A stretch of DNA of 64,000 nucleotides, from positions 1 through 64,000 of the forward strand of contig CAUZDW010000021.1 of assembly GCA_963578825.1 (NCBI GenBank). Reading direction: 5' to 3'. Made by a program: the position numbers and the translations under genes. Positions 20,648 to 30,595 of the stretch are shown here, one piece after another. Below the pieces are notes generated by a model, which saw only the letters and a program-made list of their open reading frames with translations, was not told the origin of the DNA and did not search any database. Source of the stretch: JAJDNS01 sp963578825 (GTDB taxonomy: Bacteria > Acidobacteriota > Vicinamibacteria > Fen-336). Every line of letters begins with the position of its first letter. The first letter of the stretch is position 1.

Positions 20648-21015
20648 TCAGCTGGGCAGCGGGTCCTCGTCCTCCAGTGCACCGATCAGGGCCGGGATGG
20701 CGAACGGCTTGGGCACCGTGCATGAGCAAACTGCGTGGCCATCAGGAGGCGTCGCTTGTCTCCGGACATGGCCACGACCCGGGGGCGCGGCACGAGCTGC
20801 CCGGCAACCCAGGCCAGGTCCTCGCCGCTGATGTCGGGCAAGGCGAGGTCGGTGAGGAGAAGGTCGGGTGGCAGGGCCTGCAGCGCGTTGAGGGCCTCCC
20901 GACCCGACTCGAACGAGCGCATGTTGTAGAAGGTGCCGAGCACCCTCTCCAGAAGCGCGCGAACGCCCGGGTCATCCTCGACGACGAAGATGGTCTTGAT
21001 GCGAGTTGGTGTCAT
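20648..21015 (-). CDS. Single-domain response regulator (CheY-like receiver), frameshifted near the end
   Basis: Receiver domain of about 122 residues with no output domain. The acidic pair and phospho-acceptor are visible: FVVEDDPGVRALLER (EDD), LLLTDLALPDISG (Asp near residue 56), the switch Ser/Thr in VVAMSGD, and the conserved Lys in VPKPFAI. The last segment (VPKPFAIPALIGALEDEDPL) is one base out of frame after about 20720, and the restored stop is at 20648-20650. A stand-alone receiver like this usually relays phosphate from a histidine kinase to another protein; no kinase is adjacent. Overlap with copy A of the hairpin repeat is avoided by 10 bases. Confidence 0.75.
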
Positions 21016-21137
21016 GTCTGGTCCCTGCCCCCTCGATCACAAGATCGGTCCGACGCCCGGGGGAGTCGCCGGGGTCCAGCCAAAACGAATCCAAAGGAAC
21101 CCCAAAAGCAGCGTCTCCCGGGAGCAGCGTCTCGAAG

Positions 21138-22860
21138 ATGCGTGGTAGGCTGCGCGTCCCCGTGAGCGCGCTGGTCTACGAGTTCGGTCCGTTCCGGTTT
21201 GACGCCGACAAGGCCGTGCTGTGGCGGGCCGGGGAGGTCGTGTCGCTCACCCCAAAGGCGCTGGCCCTTCTGCACGCCCTGGTCCGGGCCGGCGGAGACG
21301 TCGTTCCCAAGGCCGACCTCATGTCCCACGTCTGGCCGGACACCGCCGTCCAGGACCGCCAACCTCAACGTGACCGTCGCGGCTCTGCGTCGCGCGCTGG
21401 GCGCCCGAGACGGGGAGCGCTCCTGGATCCAGACCGTGCCCCGCCGCGGATACCGCTTCGATGGTCCGCTCAAGGGCCCGCCGGGCGATGAGGTCGTGAC
21501 TCTGGCGGTGCTGCCATTCGCCGTGGTGGGACCCGGGGCCGAACCCCACGTGGGGCTCGGTCTGGCCGACGCCCTGATCTCCCGCCTCACCGGGCTCGGG
21601 GGGCTCCGTGTGCGCCCCACCGCCGCCGTGACGCATTTGACGGGCGTGCAGATGGCGCCGCGTGATGCCGCCGCCGAGCTCGGCGTCGATGCCGTGCTGG
21701 CGGGAACGGTGCGGCAGGAGGGCGAGAGGCTCCGCCTCAGCGTCCAGCTCGTGCCCCGCAGAGTCGACCTCCGGCCCTGGGCTCGCCAGATCGACACGCC
21801 CTTCACGGACGTGTTCAGCGTGGAGGATCACTTGGCCGAGGAGATTGCGGTGCAGCTTCACGCGCGCCTCAGTCCGGATGAGGGACGTTCCGGCTATGTC
21901 CCGAAGCGCGAGGCCTGGGACAGCTACGCCAGGGGCCGCTACTTCGAGGCCTGGTTGAACGCGGACGGGATCTCCAAAGCCATCGGACAGTTCGGAGAAG
22001 CCACTCTCCGCGATCCCGCGTGGGCGGCCCCCCACGCCGGACTCGCCGACGCCCACGTCCTGCTGGTGTTTGCAGGTGCCGTGCGGCCGAGCGAGGCCTG
22101 GGACCGGGCCGCCGAGTGCGTCGAGCAGGCGCTCGAGCGGAGCCCCGAGCTGGCCGCGGCCCACGCCGTCTCGGCGTGGATCGTGCTCTTCCGCGACTGG
22201 AACTGGGACGCCGCACGTCGTGCGCACCAGCGAGCCCTGGCCGACGAGCCCGACTCCCACGTGATCCGCCTTCTCTACGGTCTGTTTCTCGATCTCGCCG
22301 GTGACACGGACGCGGCCCGCCGGGAGATCGATCTTGCGCTCGAAGCGGACCCACTCTCGGGCCTTGCCGGGGTGGCCCGGGCGTTCTTCCACGAGATGGG
22401 CGGCCCGGCCGAGGGTCTCCTCACGGCCGTTCGCCAGGGCGTTCAGCTGAGACCCGACCGGGCGCTGGGCTACTGGGGGCTGGCGCTGGCCAGCCTCGCC
22501 GCCGGGCAGGGGGATCGTGCGGTGACCGCGTTGCGCAGCGCGGTCGAGCGGAGCGACGGCGGGATCGTCATGCGGGCGCAGCTCGCTTGGGCGCTGACCC
22601 GGACCGGAGAGGCCGAGGAGGCCCGAGCGATCCTCTCGGACCTGGACGCGCTCGGGGGGAACGCGTTCGTGTCGCCCTACCATCTGGCGGTCGCACGCCT
22701 TGCCCTCGGAGAGCGCGACACGGCGCTCGATGCCCTCGAACGCGCCGCCGAAGGACGGGATCCCTGGATCGTCTTCCTCGGGGCGGACGCAGCTCTCGCC
22801 GCCCTTCGAGGCGAGCCGCGGTTCGACCGGCTCGTCGCACGGGTCCATGGACGGAGCTGA
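21138..22860 (+). CDS. Winged-helix DNA-binding regulator with TolB-like and TPR domains (frameshifted)
   Basis: A cytoplasmic transcription regulator of a type very common in Acidobacteriota. The N-terminal ~100 residues form an OmpR/CadC-type winged helix (LVYEFGPFRFDADKAVLWRA, LTPKALALLHALVRAGGDVV, VPRRGYRFDGP). It is split by an extra C near 21352 where DANLNVTVAALRRALG should follow VWPDTAV. A TolB-like domain comes next (VLPFAVVGPGAEPHVGLGLA, then AVLAGTVRQEGERLRLSVQL). The C-terminal ~330 residues are TPR-like helices (AAHAVSAWIVLFRDWNWDAA, AYWGLALASLAAGQGDRA). There is no transmembrane helix, unlike true CadC. Starts at ATG 21138 or GTG 21162 are both possible. Its stop overlaps the glgX start by 14 bases, which suggests it is co-expressed with glgX. 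Confidence 0.85.
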
Positions 22861-24964
22861 GGGCCGGGCGGCGGCGGCCGAGCGGCTCGAGCGCGTGGTG
22901 AGCGGCGATCTCGCCGTCCGCCGCGGACATCCTTTGCCCTACGGGGCGAACGCCCGCCGCAACGGCGTGAACTTCTCCGTCTTCTCGCCCCATGCGACCT
23001 CTCTCGCCCTGGTCCTCTTTCTTCCCAGCCACGACGATCCCGTTTTGGAGCTGCCCCTCGACGCCCGCTACAACCGCACGGGCGACGTCTGGCACGTCCT
23101 CGTCGAGGGGATCGATCCCGGAATCGAGTACGGTTTCCGCGTGGAGTGCGACCCCAACCCGCAGCCGGCGCTCGTCCGGTGCGACGGCGACACGGTTCTG
23201 ATCGACCCCTACGGCAAAGCGGTGTCGGGTCTCGAGGTGTGGAGTCCCGTCTCCGGCCCGAAGGGAAGGCTCGATCGGCTGCGCTCCCGGGTCATGGACG
23301 AGGAGTTCGACTGGGAGCACGAGCACCCGCTCAACACGCCTCTCGCCGACTCGATCATCTACGAGATCCACGTGCGCGGTTTCACCCGTCACTCGAGCTC
23401 CGCGGTCGCCCATCCAGGCACCTTTCGCGGGATCGCGGAGAAGATTCCGTACCTGAAGGAGCTCGGTGTCACGGCAGTCGAGCTGATGCCCGTCACCGAG
23501 TTCGATGAGAGCGACAACCAGTTCCGCGATCCGGAGAACGGCGAGCCGCTCCGCAATTTCTGGGGCTACCAGCCCGTCTCCTTCTTCGCCCCCAAGTCGA
23601 GCTACGCGGGCGAAGGCGGACCCGACCATGCGGTCCGCGAGTTCAAGGAGATGGTGACGGCCCTCCACGAAGCCGGCATCGAGGTCATCCTCGACATGGT
23701 GTTCAACCACACCGCGGAGGGCGACGAGCGGGGGGCCACCTTCTGCTGGCGGGGTCTCGACAACCCGACCTACTACCTGCTCGAGCCGGACACGGGCCGC
23801 TATCTCAACTACTCCGGCTGTGGAAACACCATGAACTGTAACCACCCCGTAGTGCGTTTCCAGATCCTGGCCGCGCTGCGCTACTGGGTGACGGAGATGC
23901 ACGTCGACGGATTTCGTTTCGATCTCGCCTCCATCCTCGGCCGGGGCCGAGACGGCCAGGCCCTGCCCAACCCCCCGATCCTGGAGGCGATCGCCGCCGA
24001 TCCGGTGATGGCGCACGTCAAGCTCATCGCCGAGGCATGGGATGCCGCCGGTCTCTATCAGGTCGGCAGCTTTCCCAGCTGGGGGCGGTGGGCTGAGTGG
24101 AACGGCCAGTTCCGGGACGACATCCGCCGATTCGTCAAGAGCGACCCGGGGATGGCGCGGGCCCTGGCCACGCGGCTCGGCGGCAGCCCCGACCTGTATC
24201 GGGGATCGGGGCGTGCCCCGTGGCACTCCATCAACTTCGTGACGTGTCACGACGGCTTCACGCTTGGCGACCTGGTCTCCTACGACGAGAAGCACAACGA
24301 GGCCAACGGCGAGGAGAACCGCGACGGCCACGCGGAGAACCTCTCGTGGAACTGCGGAGTGGAGGGGCCCAGCTCGAGCCCCGAGGTGAATGCCCTCCGG
24401 GCCCGCCAGACGCGCAACTTCCTCGCCCTGCTCTTCATCTCGCAGGGCGTGCCCATGCTCCTGGGAGGCGACGAGCTCGGCCGCACCCAGAGAGGCAACA
24501 ACAACGCCTGGTGTCAGGACAACGACATCTCGTGGGTGGACTGGTCGCTCCTCGAGAAGAACGCGGAGGCGTTTCGCTTCACGTCACGCCTCGTTCGCTT
24601 TCGCAAGGCGCATCCGTCGCTCCGGCGCAGAACCTTCTTCGAGGACGAGGCGAAGCCCCCCGTCGCCTGGCACGGCCTGAAGCTCGGCCAACCCGACTGG
24701 CGGGGCGAATCCCGCGTGCTCGGCATGTTCCTCAGGGCGTCACAGGGAGATGAAGCGATCTATCTCTTTGCGAACGCTCATTGGGAGCCCCAGCGCTTCG
24801 AGCTCCCGGCCCTCCGGGCGCCTCGGCGCTGGCGGCTCTTCGTCGACACGAGCCTCGAGCCCGGAGCGGACGCCGTCGAGCCGGGCAGCGAGGTGCTCCT
24901 GCCCTCGGCCAAGACGTATGTCGCCGGACCGCGCTCGGTCGTCATCCTCGTGGGGAGGGGATAG
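22847..24964 (+). CDS. glgX: Glycogen debranching enzyme GlgX
   Basis: GH13 alpha-1,6-glucosidase that removes branches from phosphorylase-limited glycogen; 705 residues, full length. An N-terminal CBM48 domain (RRGHPLPYGANARRNGVNFS) precedes the barrel. Catalytic residues are in place: nucleophile Asp359 in DGFRFDLAS, acid Glu396 in LIAEAWDAAG and Asp469 in FVTCHDGFTL. The GlgX/isoamylase hallmark GGDELGRTQRGNNNAWCQDN is present near the end. It starts at ATG 22847, overlapping the upstream regulator by 14 bases. No other glycogen genes are in the window, so the link with a TPR-type regulator is the only context. Confidence 0.95.
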   Translation: MDGAEGRAAAAERLERVVSGDLAVRRGHPLPYGANARRNGVNFSVFSPHATSLALVLFLPSHDDPVLELPLDARYNRTGDVWHVLVEGIDPGIEYGFRVECDPNPQPALVRCDGDTVLIDPYGKAVSGLEVWSPVSGPKGRLDRLRSRVMDEEFDWEHEHPLNTPLADSIIYEIHVRGFTRHSSSAVAHPGTFRGIAEKIPYLKELGVTAVELMPVTEFDESDNQFRDPENGEPLRNFWGYQPVSFFAPKSSYAGEGGPDHAVREFKEMVTALHEAGIEVILDMVFNHTAEGDERGATFCWRGLDNPTYYLLEPDTGRYLNYSGCGNTMNCNHPVVRFQILAALRYWVTEMHVDGFRFDLASILGRGRDGQALPNPPILEAIAADPVMAHVKLIAEAWDAAGLYQVGSFPSWGRWAEWNGQFRDDIRRFVKSDPGMARALATRLGGSPDLYRGSGRAPWHSINFVTCHDGFTLGDLVSYDEKHNEANGEENRDGHAENLSWNCGVEGPSSSPEVNALRARQTRNFLALLFISQGVPMLLGGDELGRTQRGNNNAWCQDNDISWVDWSLLEKNAEAFRFTSRLVRFRKAHPSLRRRTFFEDEAKPPVAWHGLKLGQPDWRGESRVLGMFLRASQGDEAIYLFANAHWEPQRFELPALRAPRRWRLFVDTSLEPGADAVEPGSEVLLPSAKTYVAGPRSVVILVGRG

Positions 24965-25005
24965 GGGTGGGGGGGGCGCTGAATGAAACGGGAGAGAACG
25001 AACCA

Positions 25006-26463
25006 ATGGCCTTTGAACGCATCACGCGGGCGACACCGTCCGCCGTCATCCTCTGCATTGCCCTCGCAGTGCTCGTGCTCTCTATCGGGCCGCCGGCCCG
25101 GAGCGAGGCGACCCGCGACGTGGACGAGGTCTGGGCCGAGACCTGCGCGAGCTGCCACGGAGAGAAGCTGGCTGGGGCACTGGCGGAGAGCCTGCTCGAC
25201 GACGAGTGGGTCTTTGGCGGCGACGACGCGAGCCTCGCCACGAGCATCCGAGAGGGCCGCGAGGACGCTGGCATGCCTCTCTTTGGACAGGCGTTGTCCG
25301 AGGACGAGATCCGGACACTCGTGATCTATATCCGCGAGCGGCGTACCGAGATCCAGCGGGAGCAGACGACCTTCACACAGCCAACCGGGGACACTGTCGT
25401 CAGCAGCGAGAAGCATGCCTTCCGTGTCGAGGCCGTCGTCGACGGGTTGGAAATCCCGTGGTCGATGGCCTTTTTTCCCGACGGCCGCATGCTCGTCAGC
25501 GAGCAGGCAGGGCGCCTCCGCATCGTCGAGAAGGGACTGCTTCTGCCCGAGCCCGTCGCCGGGACTCCCGAGGTCTGGTTCGAGGGCCAGGGCGGGCTGA
25601 TGGACGTCGAGGTCCACCCCGACTACGAGAAGAACGGTTGGGTCTACCTCTCCTTCAGCGAGGCCGGACCGAACGGCACGGCGATGACCGTCATCGTGCG
25701 CGGCCGGATCCGCGACGGCCGCTGGGTCGATCAGGAGACGCTCTTCCGCGCACCGGTGGAGCTCTACCGGAAGGGGCGAGTGCACTTCGGTTGCCGGCTG
25801 GTCTTCGACGGGAAGGGGTACCTCTTCTTCACCATCGGTGAGCGCGGCCACAAGGACGACGCCCAGGACATCACTCGCCCAAACGGCAAGGTTCACCGGA
25901 TCCACGACGACGGGCGCATCCCCGCGGACAACCCGTTCGTCGACCGCAAGGACGCCATTCCGAGCATCTGGAGCTACGGGCATAGAAACGCCCAGGGTCT
26001 CGCGCTGCACCCGGTGAGCGGAGATCTCTACGACGTGGAGCACGGGCCCCGGGGTGGCGACGAGCTCAACCTCGTTCGACGCGGGCTGAACTACGGCTGG
26101 CCCATCATTACTTACGGCATGAACTACAACGGTACGCCCATCACGAACCTGACCGCGAAGGACGGGCTTGAGCAGCCTCTCGTCCACTGGACGCCGTCGC
26201 TGGCCGTTTGCGCCATGGACTTCTACAGGGGAGACGCCTTCCCGGGCTGGCGGCACGACATCTTCGTCTCGTCACTGGCCGCAGAGGAGTTGCGCCGCCT
26301 GGAGCTGAAGGACGGAGCCGTCGTCCATCAAGAGATCGTGTTCAAGAGCATCGGGCGCATCCGAGACGTGGTGAGCGGCCCGGACGGATACCTCTACGTC
26401 TCCCTCGAGCCCGGCCGCATTGCCCGCCTCGTCCCTGACGTCGGAGCTGTCGAGACCCGCTGA
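25006..26463 (+). CDS. Cytochrome c-linked PQQ-type sugar (aldose) dehydrogenase
   Basis: Exported oxidoreductase of 485 residues. A signal peptide (SAVILCIALAVLVLSIGPP) leads into a small cytochrome c domain with the haem motif CASCH (Cys47, Cys50, His51) and a likely Met ligand in DAGMPLFG. The rest is a soluble-aldose-dehydrogenase-type six-bladed propeller (GSDH family): PWSMAFFPDGRMLVSEQAGR, GLMDVEVHPDY, SYGHRNAQGLALHP with the catalytic-type His, and EHGPRGGDELN. It oxidises a sugar or related alcohol with PQQ and passes electrons through the fused haem domain. Fusion in this order (haem first) occurs in several environmental phyla. ATG at 25006; it follows glgX by 41 bases and may be in the same transcript. 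Confidence 0.88.
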   Translation: MAFERITRATPSAVILCIALAVLVLSIGPPARSEATRDVDEVWAETCASCHGEKLAGALAESLLDDEWVFGGDDASLATSIREGREDAGMPLFGQALSEDEIRTLVIYIRERRTEIQREQTTFTQPTGDTVVSSEKHAFRVEAVVDGLEIPWSMAFFPDGRMLVSEQAGRLRIVEKGLLLPEPVAGTPEVWFEGQGGLMDVEVHPDYEKNGWVYLSFSEAGPNGTAMTVIVRGRIRDGRWVDQETLFRAPVELYRKGRVHFGCRLVFDGKGYLFFTIGERGHKDDAQDITRPNGKVHRIHDDGRIPADNPFVDRKDAIPSIWSYGHRNAQGLALHPVSGDLYDVEHGPRGGDELNLVRRGLNYGWPIITYGMNYNGTPITNLTAKDGLEQPLVHWTPSLAVCAMDFYRGDAFPGWRHDIFVSSLAAEELRRLELKDGAVVHQEIVFKSIGRIRDVVSGPDGYLYVSLEPGRIARLVPDVGAVETR

Positions 26464-26472
26464 CCTATCGTC

Positions 26473-26505
26473 CTGAGCCCGCTCCGCTGAGCGACGGGCT
26501 CAGGA
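26473..26505 (+). terminator. Possible intrinsic terminator after the sugar dehydrogenase gene
   Basis: CTGAGCCCG and CGGGCTCAG form a 9-base perfect stem around a loop of about 13 bases, starting about 10 bases after the stop codon. There is no clear T-run after it, so termination strength is uncertain. Confidence 0.45.
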
Positions 26506-26530
26506 CCCGTTGTCCCATTGTCCATTATCC

Positions 26531-26579
26531 GTCATGCTGAGGAGCATCGTCGTTGGGCTGGCGACGAAGCGTCTCCCGA
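26531..26579. repeat. Dispersed hairpin repeat, copy B
   Basis: A 49-base element beginning GTCATGCTGAGGAGC, with 41 of 49 bases identical to the copy at 20590-20638 and no gaps. Several differences keep or improve pairing in the same hairpin (an A-C mismatch becomes G-C, a G-G becomes G-C), which suggests selection for the fold. It lies in the 260-base gap between the sugar dehydrogenase and the sulfatase-like genes. That gap also holds an inverted pair (CTGAGCCCG and CGGGCTCAG, near 26473-26505) that may terminate transcription of the upstream gene. Confidence 0.7.
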
Positions 26580-26723
26580 CGGGCGGTATCGGGAGATTCT
26601 TCGCGCCACCCTCACCGGGGAGGCGCTCGGAATGACGCCCATTCTCGTTCGTGTCCGCGCTACCGGGGACACGTGCGCTTGCTGGTAAAATAGTGAATCC
26701 TCTGATCCTGAGACTCGCCAGAA

Positions 26724-29102
26724 GTGCCCCGAAAGCTCGCATTACTCTCCCGATCCGTTGCGCACCCCGCGCGGCGGAGCCTCGTGTGGGCCAGCGCCAT
26801 GGCCGTCGCCGTCCTGGTCTCGAGCTGTACGCCGACGCCAAAAGACATGGTCTACGACCTGGCGCGTCGGGTGCCGGTGGCCGAGCGCTGGTCCGAGCAC
26901 CCGGTCCTGCTTTTTGGCACGCCCTCGGCGGAGCCTCATCTACAAGAGGGCTTCCACAGGGAGGCGGGGGTCGGTGGGGAGCCCTTTCTCTGGTCGAAGG
27001 GAGAAGCGGAGATCACGCTTCGCTTCGATGAGCCTTCGCCCCGCGTCGCCATTCTCGACGTGGCGCCCTATGAGGACGTGGACGCTCAGAGACTCTCCGT
27101 CCTTCTCAACGACACGCCTGTCGATGATCTGCGGCTGGCCGACCTGCGCTCGCGCTACGCGGTTTCGTTGCCAGCAGAGGCGCAGCGGGCAGGTGAGAAT
27201 CGGCTGCGCTTCGTGTTTGCCCGAATGGCGTCTCCAGCAGATCGAGATCCAGAGAGCCGTGACCAGCGCCAGCTGGCCGCGGCCTTCTACAGCCTCACCA
27301 TCGGGCCGCGGGGGGACCCGAGGCTCGACGACCTGCTGCGGCGCGACGCTCCCCGCCCCTTCCAGGTTGCCGACACGGACGGCGTGCCTTCGGTCGAGCT
27401 CGTCGGCCCCGCTTCGGTCGGATTCGCGGTGCGCCTGCCGGCGGATGCCGAGCTTCGATTCACGCCCGAGCTGCCTCTTGCCGCCCGAGCGTCGGCCGGG
27501 GCGGCCTCGTTCCGCGTCACCCTGGGGTCGGCGGACGGCCCCGGCGGCGAGCGCGAGCTCTGGAGCCGGTTGCTTCGAGGAAACGAAGAGGGCCCCGGAG
27601 AGGTCACGGTGCATCTGCCGGGCAGGGCGGGCCAGATCGTTCGGGTGAGCCTCAGCGTCGGCGAGGCGGATGGCCAGCGGTTCGCCTGGGGGACGTGGCG
27701 GGCTCCGAGAATCCTCGGCCGCGGGGGCGAAGATCCGCTGGCCCTTGGAGCGCTCCCTCCGGCCGAGGACGAGCGCGCCGACGGCCTGCGAGAGGGGCTG
27801 AAGGACGCCAACGTCGTCCTCGTGGTCCTCGACGCGGCCCGCGCCCAGCAGTTCGGTGCGTATGGGTACGACCGGGCGACGACCCCGGTGATCGACGCCA
27901 TCGCCAGCGACGGCATCGTGTTCGAGAAGGCGTTCACCCCGGCGATCTACACCCTGGGCGCCATGTCGTCGGTGTGGACCTCGCAGTACCCGGACCGCCA
28001 TCACGGCGACGTTTCGTTCTCCTCTCCTCTGCCTGCCGGCCGGCTGACGCTGGCCGAGGTGCTGTCGGGAGAGGGAGTCTTCACCGCGGGCTTCGTGGCC
28101 ACGGCAGTGCCCGGGGGCTTCAACGGCTTCGACCGGGGCTTCGACGAGTTTCACGAGCTCTGGCAGCAGATCGGGAGCCGCGCCGACGTCTTTCGCGAGG
28201 TGATCCCCCGGTGGCTCGCGGTGAACGCGGGGCGACGGTTCTTTGCCTACCTCCACTACCGCGAGCCTCACTTTCCCTACGACCCGCCGCCGCCGTTCGA
28301 CACTCGCTTCGGTCCCGACGGGCCCATCTCGCGAGCCGCCCGCGGGGACATGGAGTTCTTCAGGGACGTGAACCAGGGCCGCCGCCCCTTCTCCGAAGAG
28401 GAGCAGGCCCATCTCGTCCGTCTCTACGACGGCAACCTCGCCTACGTCGACCAGGAGGTGGGAGCGCTGCAGGAGGCCCTGGAGGCGGCGGGGGTGTGGG
28501 ACGACACGGTCCTGATCGTGACCGCGGACCACGGCGAGGAGCTCTTCGAGCACGGCTGGATCGGGCACAACGTCTACGTCTTCGAGCCCAGCGCGCGCAT
28601 TCCGCTCATCGTGCGGCTTCCCGCGGGAGTGGGGCCGCGCGGCCTTCGGGTGAGCGAGATGGCGGACCTGCTCGATCTTGCGCCCACCGTGACCGATATC
28701 TTCGGGGTGCGCGAATCGGGCGGGGCCGACCGCGAGTTCCAGGGGCGAAGCCTTCTGCCCGTGATCGCAGGCGCAAGCGGCAAGCCGCTGGTCATCTCCC
28801 GCACGGTCTGGGACCGTCCACGCTACGCGCTGCGCGACCAGCGCTGGACCTTTATCTATGACACCGCGACGGGGGAGGAGCAGCTGTTCGACACGGCCGC
28901 CGATCCCGGGGAGACGGAGGACCAGGCCGAGGAATATCCTCTCCGCACCGCCTACTTCCGCGAGACTTTGCAGTTGTGGATGCGCAGCGCGTTCGAGCCG
29001 GGCGAAGGGTCCACGGCAGCAGCGGTGATGACCCGGGAAGAGTGCGAGGCCTTGAAGGCACTTGGCTACGTCGAAGCGGGGCAGACATGTCCGGAGGACT
29101 GA
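26724..29102 (+). CDS. Sulfatase-superfamily lipoprotein lacking the formylglycine residue (Thr-type), with N-terminal domain
   Basis: A protein of 792 residues starting at GTG. A lipoprotein signal (AVAVLVSSC) anchors it outside. Residues ~60-350 form a beta-rich domain I do not recognise. From ~360 there is an alkaline-phosphatase-superfamily (PF00884-like) domain with metal ligands in VLVVLDAARAQQFGAYGYD, IVTADHGEELFEHG and WIGHN. At the active site, true sulfatases have C/S-x-P-S-R; here the aligned stretch is TPAIYTLGAMSS, with Thr at the nucleophile position. Thr is used by the phosphotransferases LtaS and EptA of the same superfamily, so phosphodiester or phosphotransfer chemistry is more likely than sulfate ester cleavage. 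It overlaps the next gene by 16 bases. Confidence 0.8.
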   Translation: MPRKLALLSRSVAHPARRSLVWASAMAVAVLVSSCTPTPKDMVYDLARRVPVAERWSEHPVLLFGTPSAEPHLQEGFHREAGVGGEPFLWSKGEAEITLRFDEPSPRVAILDVAPYEDVDAQRLSVLLNDTPVDDLRLADLRSRYAVSLPAEAQRAGENRLRFVFARMASPADRDPESRDQRQLAAAFYSLTIGPRGDPRLDDLLRRDAPRPFQVADTDGVPSVELVGPASVGFAVRLPADAELRFTPELPLAARASAGAASFRVTLGSADGPGGERELWSRLLRGNEEGPGEVTVHLPGRAGQIVRVSLSVGEADGQRFAWGTWRAPRILGRGGEDPLALGALPPAEDERADGLREGLKDANVVLVVLDAARAQQFGAYGYDRATTPVIDAIASDGIVFEKAFTPAIYTLGAMSSVWTSQYPDRHHGDVSFSSPLPAGRLTLAEVLSGEGVFTAGFVATAVPGGFNGFDRGFDEFHELWQQIGSRADVFREVIPRWLAVNAGRRFFAYLHYREPHFPYDPPPPFDTRFGPDGPISRAARGDMEFFRDVNQGRRPFSEEEQAHLVRLYDGNLAYVDQEVGALQEALEAAGVWDDTVLIVTADHGEELFEHGWIGHNVYVFEPSARIPLIVRLPAGVGPRGLRVSEMADLLDLAPTVTDIFGVRESGGADREFQGRSLLPVIAGASGKPLVISRTVWDRPRYALRDQRWTFIYDTATGEEQLFDTAADPGETEDQAEEYPLRTAYFRETLQLWMRSAFEPGEGSTAAAVMTREECEALKALGYVEAGQTCPED

Positions 29103-30595
29103 GGGTCGGGGTCGTGCTCGTGGTCCTCGCCGGGCTCGGTCTCGCGTGTCCGGGGCCACGACAGGAGAGTGAGGGTCCCGTCTCCCGAGGACCGGCGGGA
29201 ACGGGGCGCGGTTGGAGCGTCCTGCTGATCACCATCGACACCTTGCGACCGGATCATCTGGGAGCCTACGGTTACCACCGGGAGACGAGCCCGAACATCG
29301 ACGCGCTCGCCGCCGAAGGCACCCTCTTCGAGGAGGCCTTCACCTACTGGCCCAAGACCCGCGGCAGCTTCGTCGCGATGCTCACGGGACGCTACGCGTC
29401 GCAGTCGGGCTACGGCAAGACCCATCCTCTCCTCGTGGGCTTCAACCCCACCCTCGCCAGCGTGCTGCAGGAGGCGGGCTACGACACCGTGGCCATCGTC
29501 GACAACGCCAACGTCGCGGCCTCGCTGGGATACAGCAAGGGCTTTCGCGTCTACCGGGAGACCTGGGAGGAGGCCGCGCTCCAGACCGAGATGGATCGGA
29601 CCCGGGCCACGACCGAGGCCGCCGTCCAGTTCCTCGCCCGCGCCCAACCCGATCGGCCCTTTCTCCTCTGGCTCCACTACGTGAATCCCCACACTCCCTA
29701 TACGCCCCCTCCGCCTTTCGATACCGCCTTCCTCGACGCCCGAACGTCGGAGGGCCTGGCCTTGCCGGTGGTGGACTCTCTCGAGGGAGGGATCCCTCAC
29801 CAGTGGGCGGTCCAGGGGCCGGATCGCCTCGCCTGGTACGTGGCTCAGTACGACGGCGAGATTGCCGCCGTCGACGCCGAAGTGGGCCGCGTGCTCGAGG
29901 CGTTCCGCGCCTCAGCGGTGAAAGGCACGACAGTCGTCGCCCTCACGTCGGACCATGGGGAGAGCCTGGGTGAGCACGACTACTACTTCGACCACGGAAA
30001 GAACCTGTTCGATCCATCCCTCCGCGTCCCCCTGATCCTCCTGGTCCCCGGAGCGCCCGCGGGCCTCAAGACCCCGGTTCTCGCCTCCACCCTGGATCTC
30101 GTCCCGACGCTCCTCGACGCGGTCAAGGCCTCGTACCCCTCCGGTCTCGCCGGGCAGAGTCTCCTGCCGGCGGTGAGCGGCGGCGAGGTGCGCGGTCGGA
30201 CTCACCTGTTCGCCCAGAACGATCGAAGCCTGACTGCCACCCTGGACGTCCGCTTCAAGCTCGTGGCCACGCCGGAGGGCGAGAGCGCACGCTTCGACCT
30301 CTACGACCGGGCCACGGATCCCGGTGAGATACGGGACGTGTCAGCGGACCACCCGGTCGAGCTCCAGCGGCAGCGAGACGAGGTCGAGGCTTTCCAGGCC
30401 CGAGCGGACAGGGGGTGGGAGGGCCTCCGAGACGCCCTCGAGAGGACGTCGGGAGAGGAGCGACTCAGCCCCGAGGCCTGTGAGAAGCTCCGGGCTCTTG
30501 GCTACGTCCAGGAGGCCTGCGGGCGAGGAGCCAGCCGTCGCAGCCGGGAGCGGCCACTCCATGAGCCTCCGCCGGTGGCTCCAGGGCCGCACTGA
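29087..30595 (+). CDS. Second sulfatase-superfamily exported protein, also Thr-type
   Basis: A protein of 502 residues that begins at ATG 29087 inside the end of the previous gene. The N-terminal hydrophobic stretch ends in a Cys (VLAGLGLAC) and is probably a lipoprotein signal, although the lipobox is weak. The superfamily core is clear: LLITIDTLRPDHLGAYGYHR, ALTSDHGESLGEHDYY and DHGKNLFDPSLRVPLILL. The nucleophile region reads YWPKTRGSFVAMLTGRY, where Thr replaces the Cys/Ser needed for formylglycine, as in its upstream neighbour. Two such paralogues in tandem followed by a methyltransferase suggest modification of a surface glycan or lipid. The C-terminal ~20 residues are basic and Pro-rich and overlap the next gene by 35 bases. 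Confidence 0.8.
   Translation: MSGGLRVGVVLVVLAGLGLACPGPRQESEGPVSRGPAGTGRGWSVLLITIDTLRPDHLGAYGYHRETSPNIDALAAEGTLFEEAFTYWPKTRGSFVAMLTGRYASQSGYGKTHPLLVGFNPTLASVLQEAGYDTVAIVDNANVAASLGYSKGFRVYRETWEEAALQTEMDRTRATTEAAVQFLARAQPDRPFLLWLHYVNPHTPYTPPPPFDTAFLDARTSEGLALPVVDSLEGGIPHQWAVQGPDRLAWYVAQYDGEIAAVDAEVGRVLEAFRASAVKGTTVVALTSDHGESLGEHDYYFDHGKNLFDPSLRVPLILLVPGAPAGLKTPVLASTLDLVPTLLDAVKASYPSGLAGQSLLPAVSGGEVRGRTHLFAQNDRSLTATLDVRFKLVATPEGESARFDLYDRATDPGEIRDVSADHPVELQRQRDEVEAFQARADRGWEGLRDALERTSGEERLSPEACEKLRALGYVQEACGRGASRRSRERPLHEPPPVAPGPH

Noticed and set aside
24778..26256. Long minus-strand open frame opposite the sugar dehydrogenase
   Set aside because: It lies opposite a protein with a complete haem motif and propeller; the reverse frame has no recognisable domain.
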